Assembly: GCA_964058845.1 (NCBI GenBank)
Contig: CAXKVR010000109.1
Coordinates: forward strand, 310,001 to 374,000
Source: Carex sylvatica
Lineage: Eukaryota; Streptophyta; Magnoliopsida; Poales; Cyperaceae
DNA: 64,000 nucleotides
Direction of reading: 5' to 3'
Position 1 is the stretch's first letter, and each line of letters begins with the position of its first letter. The notes beneath the pieces are model-generated. The model saw only the letters and a program-made list of their open reading frames with translations, made no database searches and was not told where the DNA came from. The translations under genes and the position numbers were made by a program. Below are positions 36,690 through 47,957 of this stretch, one piece after another.

Positions 36690-38520
36690 TTACAACACTA
36701 ACGTAAACAACGAAGAAAGACATAGTTAACCAAAATCTCTCTATTTAAATATATAAGGAAAAAAAAAAACTTGTATTAACACTCTATCTCTAATTTTGTT
36801 TGGAATTTACTTTTCAAAACATCTCCTCTTCAGATTTGTCACTAATATAGATTTTACAAATCTAGTTGGACTTTATTATGGATAAGATGTCACTCCACAA
36901 AATATTATATCTGTTTCCAAAAAAATTAATAACAATACTTTAGTCCTGGAAATTGGAGGCACTATGGCCATTGAGGAGAACGAGAGAAGAAAGTAAATTG
37001 TAGAAGGCAGTATAGCTGTTCAAACAAAATTTATAAATAGTAAATTTTGACAAATGAAAAAAAAAAAAAAAAAATAGAGGGTATTTTTTTTAGAAGTTGA
37101 CTTTTATAAAAATTGTTTAGTTTCTCATTGTTTTCTTAATTAATATAAATAAAATTTCTTCCTTTAAATCCTACAATTGTTGACTGAATCTTTAATTTAT
37201 AAATGGAGTTATAAAGAAATGGGGTTTCAGGAGGAACATATGTACAAATATGACTTATCTTTATTTTTTATAGCTATTAAATTAAATTTTCTTATTATGT
37301 GTATCAACAACATAAATTAAATTAAATAAAAATTGATTATATATGATTATGTGATGCTATACTCCATAAACCAAAATATAAATATGACATATCTTAGTTT
37401 TTTCCTAGCTAAAATTCCCTTCTGTGAATCAGCAATAGAAATAAAATTTCATAAAAATATATATTGTTTATGATCATGTCATGCTGTACTTAAAAAAACA
37501 AAATTATCTGTATGTACATGTATAAAGAAAATAGCTTGTAGTAGCACTCTGTCTCTAACATTGATTGCAATCTACTTTTCAAAAAATCTTAATTCCAAAG
37601 TTATCAATAATATTTAATTTTTAAATCTAGTTTGTATCTTTTGATGGTTAGGAAATCACTCCACCACAAAATATGATATCGGTTTTCAAATAAATGATAA
37701 CAATACTTTAATTCTGAAAAAGGAGGCACTAATAACTATTGGAGAGGGCCGAGAGAAGAAATAAAAATAAAAAGTAATTGTACAAGGCATTATATTGGTT
37801 GACAAAAAAAATCTGAAAACAACAAATTTTGGAAAAAGAAAAAAAAATTACATGACATTTTTGTAAAAGTTCATTTTTTATGTTTTGTTTGATGTATCTA
37901 AGATAGTCTTGCTAGTATGGATTGTTAGTGGTGATTAGTTTTTCATTGTTTTCTAAATTAATACGAGCATAGTTTTTTTTTCCTTTCAAATCTAACAATT
38001 GTTCATTGTATTTTTAATTTATTTAAAGAAACATATTCTGTTTTAAATGGAGTTTTAAAGAAATTTAAGAAAGTAGTTGAGCTTTTTTGGGAGTTTTAAA
38101 TATTCTGTTTCTAATCTCTCTCTGCTGTCAGTTTGTAGCTGCACTCTAGTCTAACTAAGAAAAGAGGAAAATTTTGAAACTCCTTGTATATTAATTTTGG
38201 TATCGTTGAATATTTAGATGCAATGACTCATGGGTTCCCACACTTCTCTTTAAAATCTAAACTAGTGACATCTGTAGAAAAAATGAAAGGAATGCATCCA
38301 ATATTTATTGATAATTTTTCTTTGATTTTATTCAAATCATGTTCAGTGATACTTTACTTGTTTAATAATATTATTATTGATATTAATTTGATAATAACTT
38401 ATCGTACGTAGCAAAATAAATGAATAATATATACACGAAAATAGAAAATAGAAATTGACTGAAATTGAGGTTGTATATTTGGAACTTTGGAAACAGCTGT
38501 TTCGATCATTTTCAAAATAA
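36690..38520. repeat. 1.7-kb dispersed repeat, first copy (partner 54150-55870)
   Basis: It is collinear with 54150-55870. Shared landmarks: GTAAACAACGAAGAAAGACA, TGGAGGCACTATGGCCATTG, AGGAACATATGTACAAATAT, GGCATTATATxGGTT, TTAAGAxAGTAGTTGAGCTT and AATATTTATTGATAATTTTT. Within the copy, the first ~700 bp are partly repeated in the next ~800 bp (GGAGGCACTA twice, at about 36956 and 37722), so the element is built from two related halves. The extreme right end (38440-38520) is shared with 15310-15360 and 33560-33620. No coding capacity. Confidence 0.85.
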
Positions 38521-39119
38521 ATTTCTAATTATAACAATCGTCACAACTTATAATTTATAATTATTTACTCTCTATTTATCATAATTTATCATCACCTGTT
38601 TGGATCAAAAAAGAAAATATTAGACATTGAATGATTATCAGTTGTAATTAATTTTATGTTTTTTTCTTAGATGTCTTTAATTATGAGATGAGATGAGTTG
38701 AATGATGGATGTAATTTCTTAGATGTATTTTTCATTTTTTTTTTTTATTCGAAACCCTTAGGCATATATTGAAATTTAAAAAGTTCATTACATACTGGTA
38801 CTGCATGAAATGACTAAACTACCTTAGTCTACTATTGAAAATAAAGCCTAATTATCTAAACTGATGGAAGATTAAATTTGGAAAATTTAAAAGTCCTACT
38901 TAACCTGCTTATCTAATTACTGTCAAAGTATATGCTAATCAATTTAACTCCTAAACTATAAACTGCATTAAACAGTGCTTCTGTAGCTCTCACACCCATC
39001 TTGCTGGTTTGGTGTTTCGCTTTTGTTTATCCTTTCATTAATATGGCGTTGTTGCAAACACTTGTGTGTTGATATGCCTTTGCATCTTCATCTGTTGCAT
39101 GAAGATTGAACTCGGGTAA

Positions 39120-39477
39120 TGACGTCGGGATAGTTTAAGAAGATAATAAGAGAAGAGAAACACTAGGAAGGAGAAAGGAAACACTCAAATACAATTTTTT
39201 TAATTTCCAAAATCTGCCTTTCGTACAACAAGAGGGAAGTATAAATAGTAAAACCTGGTTACATTTTCTAGGCTGCTATTAAAGCAAAACTAATTAAAGC
39301 ATTTAAAATAAAGAGAAAACCAAAGCATTACAGTCAAAGATGGTTGAATTCACACCCTTTGACCATCTGATTTCACAAGAAACGAAACACCCATTTTAAT
39401 TACCAAATCAATAAACGAAGCATCCAACTTAATTACAGAATTCATTGAATTCTGTTCCGAATTCTGTACCGTCGTCA
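39120..39477 (-). repeat. 3' LTR of the chromovirus
   Basis: 358 bp, beginning TGACGTCGGG and ending CCGTCGTCA on the plus strand (TG...CA). It includes the last 17 codons of pol (minus strand, stop TAA at 39429-39431). Three GAATTC-containing repeats lie at the pol-proximal end. Confidence 0.95.
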
Positions 39478-40560
39478 TGCTCCCATGGTTCGTTGAAGCT
39501 TGTCCCCAAGCTTGAATCATCACCATGATATTTATGAAGGTGACGCACATTAAAAATATCAGAGATATACATGTTGTCGGGAAGTTTGATGCGGTACGCG
39601 TTGTCTCCAAATTTTTTCAAGACTTTGTATGGACCAAATTTTCGCCGAGTAAGCTTGTTGTATTGCCCTTGGGGATACCGTTCTTTAGAGAGGTAAACCC
39701 AAACAAGTTCTCCAACCTCGAATGAAACAAAATGCCTTTTTGCATCTACGCTTTTCTTGTACTTGTCATAAGAGATTTTGATATTGGCGCAAACTTGTTG
39801 GTGAAGATCTTGAAGGTCTTTGACTCGCTCCTCGGCTGTTTTGGACTTTGCGTTGGGACTTGCAATGGGAATTAAGTCCAGCGGGCCTTTTGGTGTAGCG
39901 CCATACACGATGTAGAACGGTGAGAAACCGGTCGAACGGTTCACCGAACAGTTGTATTCAAACTCAATTTTGGGAAGTAAGACGTCCCATGTGCCAAAGG
40001 ATGTCACTTGTGCACGAAGCATGTTAGCTAAGCTACGGTTGACCGCTTCGGTTTGTCCGTCAGTCTGCGGGTGGCAAGTAGTGCTAAACTTGAGCTCGGT
40101 ACCAAGGCGATTCCACAACTCTTTCCAAAATATGCTCATGAATTTAACATCTCGGTCAGAAACTATAGAACTCGGTAGTCCCCGATGGCGCACCACTTCG
40201 ATGAAAAACAATTCTGCCACTTTGCTAGCATCCAAGGTAGTTTTGCATGGTATAAAAGTTGCCATTTTGCTGAAACGGTCGACAACTACATAGGCACTAT
40301 CATGCTTTTTTGCGGGTCAGTGGTAGACCCACAACGAAGTCCATTGAAATGTCTTGCCATGGTTCGGTTGGAATGGGCAATGGCACATACAATCCTTGGT
40401 TGGTGTCGGTGCCTTTGGCGGCTTGACAGATTTGGCAACGCTTCACGAAATTCTTGATGTCCTTGTACATGCCCGGCCAATAAAAACGCTCCTTAACGAG
40501 TTGGAGGGTCTTCTCGAACCCGAAGTGACCCTGTGTGTGCAACTCACGGATAATTAGAAG
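39429..40560 (-). pseudogene. Chromovirus integrase, broken by a frameshift
   Basis: From 40560 the gag-pol frame continues with the H2C2 zinc-binding motif (HTQGHFGFEKTLQLV, CQICQA) and the first catalytic Asp (DISMDF). At a run of six T on the plus strand (40306-40311; A6 in the coding sense) the frame breaks. One extra A explains it, and the core resumes in the other frame. That second part (ORF 40265-39429) has the second Asp (VSDRDVKF) and the Glu (DGQTEAVNRSL), and a C-terminal domain ending in FNVRHLHKYHGDD. No clear chromodomain follows. The frame crosses into the 3' LTR and stops at 39429. All three catalytic residues are present, but no full-length enzyme can be made. Confidence 0.9.
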
Positions 40561-43365
40561 TCACAATGATGTTTGCGGGATGCAAAGAGCCTTGTCTCGG
40601 AAAAGAAAACCATCACAAAGGATGTAATCATCTCGCTTCTGTTGTTCGACTTCATTAATGATGGTCCCGAAATCTGAATCTTGTCGAAGAGTTTGGGGTA
40701 GCTCCTCGAAACCAAGAGTTAATGCTTTCATTGAGGCGAGTAGAGAGTGACGGCGACTCAAGGCATCGGCTACTTTGTTGTTTGTGCCTGACTTGTGTAC
40801 AATGGAGAAAGTGTACTCCTGTAAAGCCGAGACCCACTTGGCATGCCGGTCACTGAGTTTGCTTTGTTCATGGAAGAATTTAAGAGCTTGATGGTCGGTG
40901 TATAGTACAAACTCACGGTGAAGTAGGTAATGTCTCCAATGCTCGAGTGCTTTGACTACTGCATATAGCTTAAGGTCATACACCGGGTATTTGACTCGCG
41001 AACCTCCAAGTTTTTCGCTGAAGTAGGCCACAGGCTTCTTCTCTTGGGAAAGGACAGCTCCGATGCCCACTCGGGATGCATCGCAATCAAGCTCAAACAT
41101 CTTGTCAAAGTTGGGAAGAGCGAGCACGGGCGCTTGAGTAAGCAAGACTTTTAACTTCTCAAAAGCTTGGTTGGCCTCTAGGTTCCATTCAAAAGAATTT
41201 TTCTTCAAGAGTTCAGTGATGGGAGCGGTGATGTTACTAAAATTCTTGATGAAACGTCGGTAAAAACCTGCGAGACCAAGGAAGGATCGGACTTCGGTCA
41301 CGTTTGTCGGTGTTGGCCATTCTTGGATCGCTTTTATTTTGTCGGTGTCGGGGTGAATACCGTCAGCAGCTATAACGAAGCCCAAAAAAACTAGCTTGTC
41401 CGTCATCCAAATGCACTTCTTGGGGTTGACGTAGAGGCTATTCTGGCGAAGTGTTTGAAGGACCTGTCGCACGTGATCCACATGTTCCTCTTTATTGCGA
41501 CTATAGATGAGTATGTCGTCGAAATAGACAACCACAAACTTGTTAAGAAACGGCCGCAATACTTGGTTCATGATGCGCATGAAAGTGCTTAGCGCATTAG
41601 ATAGTCCGAACGGCATGACAAGCCATTCAAACAGTCCTTCTTTTGTTTTGAACGCCGTTTTCCATTCATCACCCGGCTTGACTCGGATTTGATGATAACC
41701 GCTCTTCAAATCAACTTTTGAGAAAACAGTGGCACCGCTCAAGCTGTCAAGCATGTCTTCTAAGCGAGGGATCGGGAACCGATATTTGACGGTAATTCGG
41801 TTGACGGCCCGACTATCAACACACATCCGGAAAGACCCATCTTTCTTCGGAACGAGAAGGGCAGGTACGGCGCAAGGGCTTATACTTTCTCGCACAAAGC
41901 CTTTGTTCAGGAGTTCCTCGACTTGTCGCCTCAATTCTTCGTGATGCTGCGGTGTCATGCGATAATGAGCCTTGTTGGGGAGGCTAGCACCTGGCACCAA
42001 GTCGATTTGATGCTGGATATCTCGGAGAGGTGGCAGTCCTTCGGGAAGATCATCAGGTATTACGTCTTGGAACTCCGTGAGAACTGTTGTAATCGAACTG
42101 ATTGGTTTTTCGGCTGTCTCAGTATGTGCAAAAGTCGTGGAGATCAAGGCAAAGCACATGCCGAATTCCTTCATGTCAAACTCGAACTCATCTTGTGGCA
42201 CACAAAGTTTCGTTGTGGCCTCTTTTGTTGCATTCTTTTGTATAGGTGTTAAAAGAACCTTCTTGTGGCCTTGTCGGATTGTGTAGGTGTGCTCCCTTCC
42301 GTCATATACGGCATGGTTGTCGAATTGCCAAGGTCGACCTAGAATGATATGTGATGCATCCATAGGCACGACATCCGCTCGAATAGTTGTTGAGTAGTTA
42401 GGCCCGATAGAGAAAGCAATTTGACACCTCTTGTCGACTCGGATTTCGACTTCTCGGCTGACCCATCCGAGTTTGTAGGGGTGCGGGTGGGGCGTCGTGG
42501 TCAAATTGAGTTTTTCGATCGTTTCTTCGGACACCATATTTTCCCAGCTTCCCGAGTCTATTATGATGTTGCACTTTTTATTGCCAACAGTGCAATTCGT
42601 CTTGAAAATAGCGTGTCGCTTCCAGTTTTCTTGTGTTGGTGGAGAGTAGCACAGACGCCTTGTTACAAAACTCTCGCCTTCAACATCTTCAGGGTCGGCT
42701 TGACAAAATGTCTCATCGAAAGCCGCAACAAACTCATCATTTACTTCCTCATTCTCATCTTCTTCTTCTTTGCTAATCAAACTGGGTTTAGGTTTTGGAC
42801 ATTCACGAGCATAGTGACCCATGGCCCGACAATTATGGCATCGGATGTTTGCTTTGTTGAAATTGGAAATGGTGTTTGGTGGTGTTGGTAGAAGAGCAGG
42901 TTGTCGGGTAGGTTGCGAAGAAGAGGAGGAGGCGTGGTTGTTGGGTTTCGGGACTGTTTTTGGAATTTGCGAAGTAGTTTGGGATTGTAAGTTACCTCGT
43001 GGTGGTTGATAACTTCGAAAGCGTGATTGTTGTTGTTCCACAGCTTTGGCTTTGGCTTGTGCTTCTGACACATTATAGAATGTGTGAGCCACGAGAGCGT
43101 CTTGGATGGACAACTTGAGACCTGAAATATAGCGAGCAATTCTTTGATCCTCGGTCTCGTTGAGGTGGTTGCGTGCCTCGAGCTTGTAAAAATCGTAGGT
43201 GTATTCATCCACACTACGGTTTCCTTGATTAAGTGCTTGTAACTGCCGATACATAGTTTGCCTATAGTTTAGCGGCAGAAACTCACGCGTCATCTCGCGC
43301 TTCAAATCATCCCACCGATTGATAGGCGGAATGTAGTCGTAGCAGTGTCGCATTTTAAAATTTTG
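40561..43365 (-). pseudogene. Chromovirus gag C-terminus, protease, reverse transcriptase, RNase H
   Basis: About 930 codons are open in the gag frame. By residue from 43353: gag continues to about 120; CCHC knuckle CHNCRAMGHYARECPK at about 172; protease IIIDSGS at about 264; reverse transcriptase about 430-660 with YFDD at about 610; RNase H about 730-860 with FELDCDAS and TDHQAL. The catalytic residues visible are kept. One conserved reverse transcriptase motif reads GLSNALSTF where gypsy elements usually have SNAPSTF, a likely Pro-to-Leu change. The frame stops at TGA (40561-40563), the position of an expected Arg codon (CGA to TGA). The integrase zinc-binding domain follows directly in the same frame. 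Confidence 0.9.
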
Positions 43366-43734
43366 TCACCATGCGGCAGCTCTCTCCTTGAAACGAATAG
43401 TTACCAAAGGTACTTGTTTGTCGGGAGGAACTTCCTTCAACTCGAAAATTTCTTCAACGGTGTTGCACCAATCCAAAAATTCATCGGGATTAAGGCTACC
43501 CAAAAATTCTGGGATGTTGACTCGCAAGCCTCCTTCCCATCGGTTTTCGCGAACGGAATTTGGGTTGGGTGGTGGAGGTTGATTGTTATGAGGTGGAGTG
43601 AATGGAGGGGGTGGCGGCGGCGGCTGAGGGTTTGGAGTGAGACGGTTGATGAGTTGGGTGAGTAGCTCCATGGTTTGCGCATGTTGCTGCTGTTGTTGCT
43701 CGAACATTTCGCGAAGGGTCAGTTGATCAGCCAT
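43366..43734 (-). pseudogene. Chromovirus gag, N-terminal part (ends at nonsense codon)
   Basis: It starts at the ATG at 43734 (MADQLTLREMFEQQ), with a Gln-rich then Pro-rich segment followed by the gag homology region (VNIPEFLGSLNPDEFLDWCN). It ends at TGA (43366-43368) right after a Trp codon. The next frame (from 43353) continues without a gap in the same frame, so TGA most likely replaced TGG of a Trp pair usual at this place. The upstream extension to 43845 lies over the LTR junction and is not expected to be translated. Confidence 0.85.
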
Positions 43735-43760
43735 TTGATTCGGAGTAGGGAGCTTCCGCA

Positions 43761-43778
43761 GACCTTGCTCTGATACCA
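43761..43778 (-). other. Primer binding site, initiator tRNA-Met type
   Basis: On the minus strand, TGGTATCAGAGC begins two bases inside the 5' LTR. It is complementary to the 3' end of plant initiator tRNA-Met, the usual primer of chromoviruses and many copia elements. Confidence 0.9.
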
Positions 43779-43780
43779 AT

Positions 43781-44138
43781 TGACGTCGGGATAGTTTAAG
43801 AAGATAATAAGAGAAGAGAAACACTAGGAAGGAGAAAGGAAACACTCAAATACAATTTTTTTAATTTCCAAAATCTGCCTTTCGTACAACAAGAGGGAAG
43901 TATAAATAGTAAAACCTGGTTACATTTTCTAGGCTGCTATTAAAGCAAAACTAATTAAAGCATTTAAAATAAAGAGAAAACCAAAGCATCACAGTCAAAG
44001 ATGGTTGAATTCACACCCTTTGACCATCTGATTTCACAAGAAACGAAACACCCATTTTAATTACCAAATCAATAAACGAAGCATCCAACTTAATTACAGA
44101 ATTCATTGAATTCTGTTCCGAATTCTGTACCGTCGTCA
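43781..44138 (-). repeat. 5' LTR of the chromovirus
   Basis: Same length as the 3' LTR and 357 of 358 bases identical (substitution at 43990). It would carry the promoter for minus-strand transcription. Confidence 0.95.
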
Positions 44139-45356
44139 GGTAACCTGTAAACGCCTGCCTTGTTCGTCTTGCCCAATTGGCCAACCTGTGGGCTTCCTGT
44201 ATCGCTTACCTTGGTACCTGTTGTACCAGTACCATGTTTTGTACCTATTGTAGTTGCCTTGCGCATTGAGCCACCAGCTCTACTGCCTTCCAGTGTGGCA
44301 AATTGTTTAGCCTGTTTTGTTGTACTGCTACTACCAAAGTTTTGCAGTCTCCATAACACACATACCTGTTATCTGCCCTTTGCTCGTGTTCATCTGTTAT
44401 GTAATTCAGTGCCCAAGATAAGGCCAGTGCCTCTGATTCAATTGGATGATTTGCCCTAAATGCCCCTGCATGTATCTGTTCTAATTCTCCTTTCGTATTA
44501 TATATTACCACTCCCATTCCAGCATTCTGACTTTTTTCCCATGAGCCGTCATATACTATAATGAAACTGTTTTTCGGAACCTTAATACTTGTTGATATTC
44601 TGTACCTGTTACTAGCAGGGGTAATTTTTGTTATCATTTCCATTGCTTTAGCTTCCCTTGAAATATTTCCTCGTTTCGGGCTTTCCAAAGGCACCATAGC
44701 AAATTAGCAAAGAGTGCCAATTGGTCTTTCTCTAGTGCATGTGTTATCTCCCTAAGTGTGTTTGGGAATTGTAGTGGCAGTGCTTCCACTTTCAGGCTGA
44801 TAGTAGACGAAAACCAGACTGCGCGAGCAATGGGGCAGAAGAATAACAAGTGCATAACATACTCGTTTTCCATTTGACATCTGGGGCATTTTGGTTTGAT
44901 TGAGGCAATTCTTATGTGAAGTGCTTGCATGGTGGGGAGGCCATTGTGCAGAGCTCTCCAAATGAATGTTCGAACTTTAGGTATCACACCTTTCCAGTCC
45001 CAAATTTGTTTCCACATATGTTTTTAGGCTGCACTATAATCTGGTACCTCCATTCTTTGTTGACTGAGTACTAAGTAGCCTTCCTTTGTACAATACTTTC
45101 CTTTCATGCTAAGTTTCCAAGTTAGCATGTCAGGTAGAATTATTTCTTGATTAGGTTTTTTCGCTCCCTGTGTGATATATTGCAGTGCCCCTAGCCCCAT
45201 GAGTTCTCTTATTTCATCTTCATTCCAAGTGCCATTTATTTGGTTGAACAATGATTGGACTGTTGCGTCTCTCTGTCTGTTGGTACAAACCCTTTGAGAT
45301 GTCCATTCCTTGTACCAAAATTGGTTTAATGCTCTAATAGACTCTCCATTCCCCAC
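44139..45356 (-). pseudogene. LINE ORF2 fragment: zf-RVT and RNase H domains
   Basis: On the minus strand from 45356, the pieces of an L1-type ORF2 end follow in order. First is the pre-zf-RVT region, ending at a TAA near 45024. Then comes the zf-RVT domain (TFIWRALHNGLPT, CPRCQMENEYVMHLLFFCPI, WKARNEEIF), down to a frameshift near 44640. Last is an RNase H domain (IIVYDGSWEKSQNAGMGVVI, then IESEALALSWAL) with the D and E expected in the active site, breaking frame again near 44250. After the nested chromovirus the last ~30 codons continue at 39114-39029. There is no reverse transcriptase core, so the copy is dead on several counts. Confidence 0.85.
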
Positions 45357-45372
45357 CTATGTATTTTTCATT

Positions 45373-45788
45373 CTTTATGAGATGAGATGAGTTGAAATAG
45401 AACTAAAACAAAACAAATAATACCGTATCAGATATTTTAATAAGTACTTAAAAAATATATATATATATAATAATAACAATGCGTATCCTAATTATATAAT
45501 CAAACCCTATGAATTTCCTATATAATAATGACTTTAGACTACACTGTAAAGTTCTCTATAAAGTTGAAAATTAAATAGAAGAAAGGATATTCTACATGAA
45601 GTTTAGATCTTTTCCTTCAAGTAGAAGTAAGCTAGGCTACAGTGCACCTACAAACTAACAGCAAAGAGCGATTTGATATTTTGATGTAAATGTCGATTGT
45701 TGGAGATGCGTCCTGCCCATAAATACCAGTGCATCACAGGTACACAAACACCAGCGCATAATATGGCAAATCGTGCGCCACAATATGG
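45373..45788. other. Intergenic DNA
   Basis: AT-rich; the host repeat TGAGATGAGATGAGTTGAA lies at the left edge. A TGTTGGAGATGCGTCCTGCCC stretch near 45690 resembles the LTR start in the foldback at 14.5 kb but is too short to call. Confidence 0.45.
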
Positions 45789-46559
45789 GCAGGAGTCTAG
45801 TGGTTTGATTTAAACCGTGGGGGCTAAACCTGGTCCGGTCCGTCCGTGCTCATTACCATACTGGACTGTGTCTGTGTTCCGAGTATGCAAGGGTACGCGG
45901 AAACACGAGTACACGGGTACAGATTTGAGACGGACTGGTCACGGAATTTAGGGACCAAATCTGGACATACCCAGACCACCTGTGCCTGTCCGGACCGGTC
46001 CACCTACCCGTGAACCCGGCCGGGTTTAACCCTTTTCCCGTGCCGCAACCCTTGACCTGTGTACAACAACTCGTGTACCTGTGACGGTTTTTTTTTCAAA
46101 TTTTAAATTCGGATCCCCTCCTCCCCCCCCCCCCCCCCAACACATCTACCCGTGCCCTTTTATGTTTTTTTTTTATTATTATTAAAATTCAAATTTTATT
46201 CCCTCAAATTAAAACTCTTTAAATACACCCCTCTTCCTCCCAATATTTTCACATCTTCATCTCAAATTCTCAATATTTTCATGTCTATTCTCTCATTCTC
46301 TCAATCTCAAATTTTATTATTCTCAAATTTTAAATTTATTATTTTAAAAAAATATTGTAAATTTAATTCACTCTACAAATACGCAAATGAAATTACGAAG
46401 TTCGGCACCTCCCGCGACATTTAAAAGTTACATTTATTTCATGTTAGATTAATTTATTTTTGTAGAGTTATTTAAAATTTAAATTTGGTGTTAGATTTAT
46501 TTTTTGTTAGATTTATTTTTGTAGAGAAATTTATAATTTAAATTGAATGTTATATTTAG

Positions 46560-47560
46560 TTTATGCTAGATTTATTGAATGTTAAGTAATTAGATTTGTT
46601 AGATTTATTTTATGTTAGATTTATTAAATTTGATAAATAATTAGATTTGTTAGATTTATTTTATGTTAGATTTGTTCAATTTGTTGAATATGTTAGATTT
46701 GTTATATGTGAAGTAATTAGATTTGTTTTGAATATGTTAGATTTTATTTTTGAAATTCGGATTTAGTTTTAATAAGTTAAAAAAATATGTTGGGTTTATT
46801 TTTTTGAATATGTGAAATAATTAGATTTGTTTTGAATTTGTTAGATTTTATTTTTAATATGTTGAAAAATATGTTAGACTTTTTTTTTGAATATGTGAAG
46901 TAATAAGATTTGTTTTGAATATGTTAGATTTTACTTTTGAAATTCGGATTTATGTTTAATAGGTTAAAAAAATGGTTAGATTCATTTTTTTTCAATATGT
47001 GAGGTAATTAGATTTATTTTGAATATGTTAGAATTTGTTTTTGAAATTCAGATTTATTTTTAATAGGTTAAAAAAATAGGTTAGATTCATTTTTTTGAAT
47101 ATGTGAAGTAACTTGATTTTCTTAATAGGTTAGATTTTATTTTTGAAATTCAGATTTATTTTTAATAGGTTAAATAAATATGTTAGATTTATTTTTTTGA
47201 AAGGTTAGATTTATTTTTGTGAATATGTCAAGTAATTTCATTTATTTTTAATATGTTAGATTTTATTTTTGAAATTCGGATTTATTTTTAATAGGTTAAA
47301 AAAATAATTTAGATTTATTTTTGTGAATATGTGAAGTAATAGATTTGTTTTGAATATGTTAGATTTTATTTTTTAAATTCAGTTTTATTTTATAATAGGT
47401 TAGATTTTATTTTTAAAATTGGAATTTATTTTGGAATATGTTAGTTTTATTTTTAAATTCAGATTTATTTTGATTTTAAATGTTACATTCATTTTTTAGT
47501 AAGTTATATTTATTTTAAAAATGTTAGATTTATTTTTGAAAATGTTAGATTTATTTTTAA
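46560..47560. repeat. AT-rich tandem repeat inside the hAT-like element, period about 104 bp
   Basis: Units contain TATGTGAAGTAATTAGATTT, TTAGATTTTATTTTTGAAAT and TTTTTAATAGGTTAAAAAAA. The TATGTGAAGTAA box lies near 46705, 46813, 46890, 46996, 47099, 47224 and 47326. Copies are diverged. No coding capacity. Confidence 0.8.
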
Positions 47561-47957
47561 ATACTCTATTCTTAAACTAACTAAATATACCCTTGTAGAT
47601 TTGGAGGGTAACATAAACAGCTCAAAACAGTCTACGGTGCCTACTCGGCAAAGAGAATTCACGATAATTATGGTACATCACCAAAACAGTTGGTACCAGA
47701 AGACCGACCCAAGGGATGCACGTGCAAAATAGTATATACTGAAATTGTTTTGGTGATATATTAGAATGGCCCTGGATTTTTCAAAAAATATTCATTTTAA
47801 AGAATAATTACTAATGAAGAATTGCTAATATAAATATTCATTTTAAAGAAGAATTCATATTTATGCAAACAGACCTATTAACATTATTAATTATAGCCGA
47901 ATTTCTATTCATTAGTTTATTTATTAATTAATTATAACCGAATTTATTCTATCAAGA

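Larger units (their letters stand above)
39120..44138 (-). mobile_element. Full-length chromovirus-type Ty3/gypsy retrotransposon (CRM-like), nested in the LINE
   Basis: The element is 5,019 bp with two 358-bp LTRs and a perfect 5-bp target duplication GGTAA (39115-39119 and 44139-44143). It runs on the minus strand: 5' LTR 43781-44138, primer site for initiator tRNA-Met, one gag-pol frame, 3' LTR 39120-39477. The domain order protease, reverse transcriptase, RNase H, integrase is that of Ty3/gypsy. The gag style, the absence of a recognisable chromodomain and a pol frame that ends inside the 3' LTR fit the CRM branch best. Tekay or Reina relatives are not excluded without a tree. LTRs differ at one position (39329 T, 43990 C), so the insertion is very recent. 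Confidence 0.95.
38723..45372 (-). mobile_element. 5'-truncated L1-like LINE with 14-bp target duplication, split by a chromovirus
   Basis: ATGTATTTTTCATT occurs at 38723-38736 and again at 45359-45372. Just inside the left copy is a T-run (38737-38746), the poly(A) tail of a minus-strand LINE. The right end (45358) lies in ORF2 coding sequence, so the 5' part was lost on insertion. Without the nested element the LINE is about 1.6 kb. Sequence on the two sides of the chromovirus joins into one ORF2 end, which stops at about 39027, followed by a 3' UTR. The pre-insertion site shows TGAGATGAGATGAGTTGAA on both sides (38686 and 45378), a local host repeat and not part of the LINE. Confidence 0.9.

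Noticed and set aside
39952..43665. Plus-strand ORFs across the chromovirus (up to 156 codons)
   Set aside because: They lie antisense to the gag-pol frame, which carries all recognisable domains.
45690..45715. LTR start matching the 14.5-kb foldback
   Set aside because: Only about 15 bases agree and no LTR follows.
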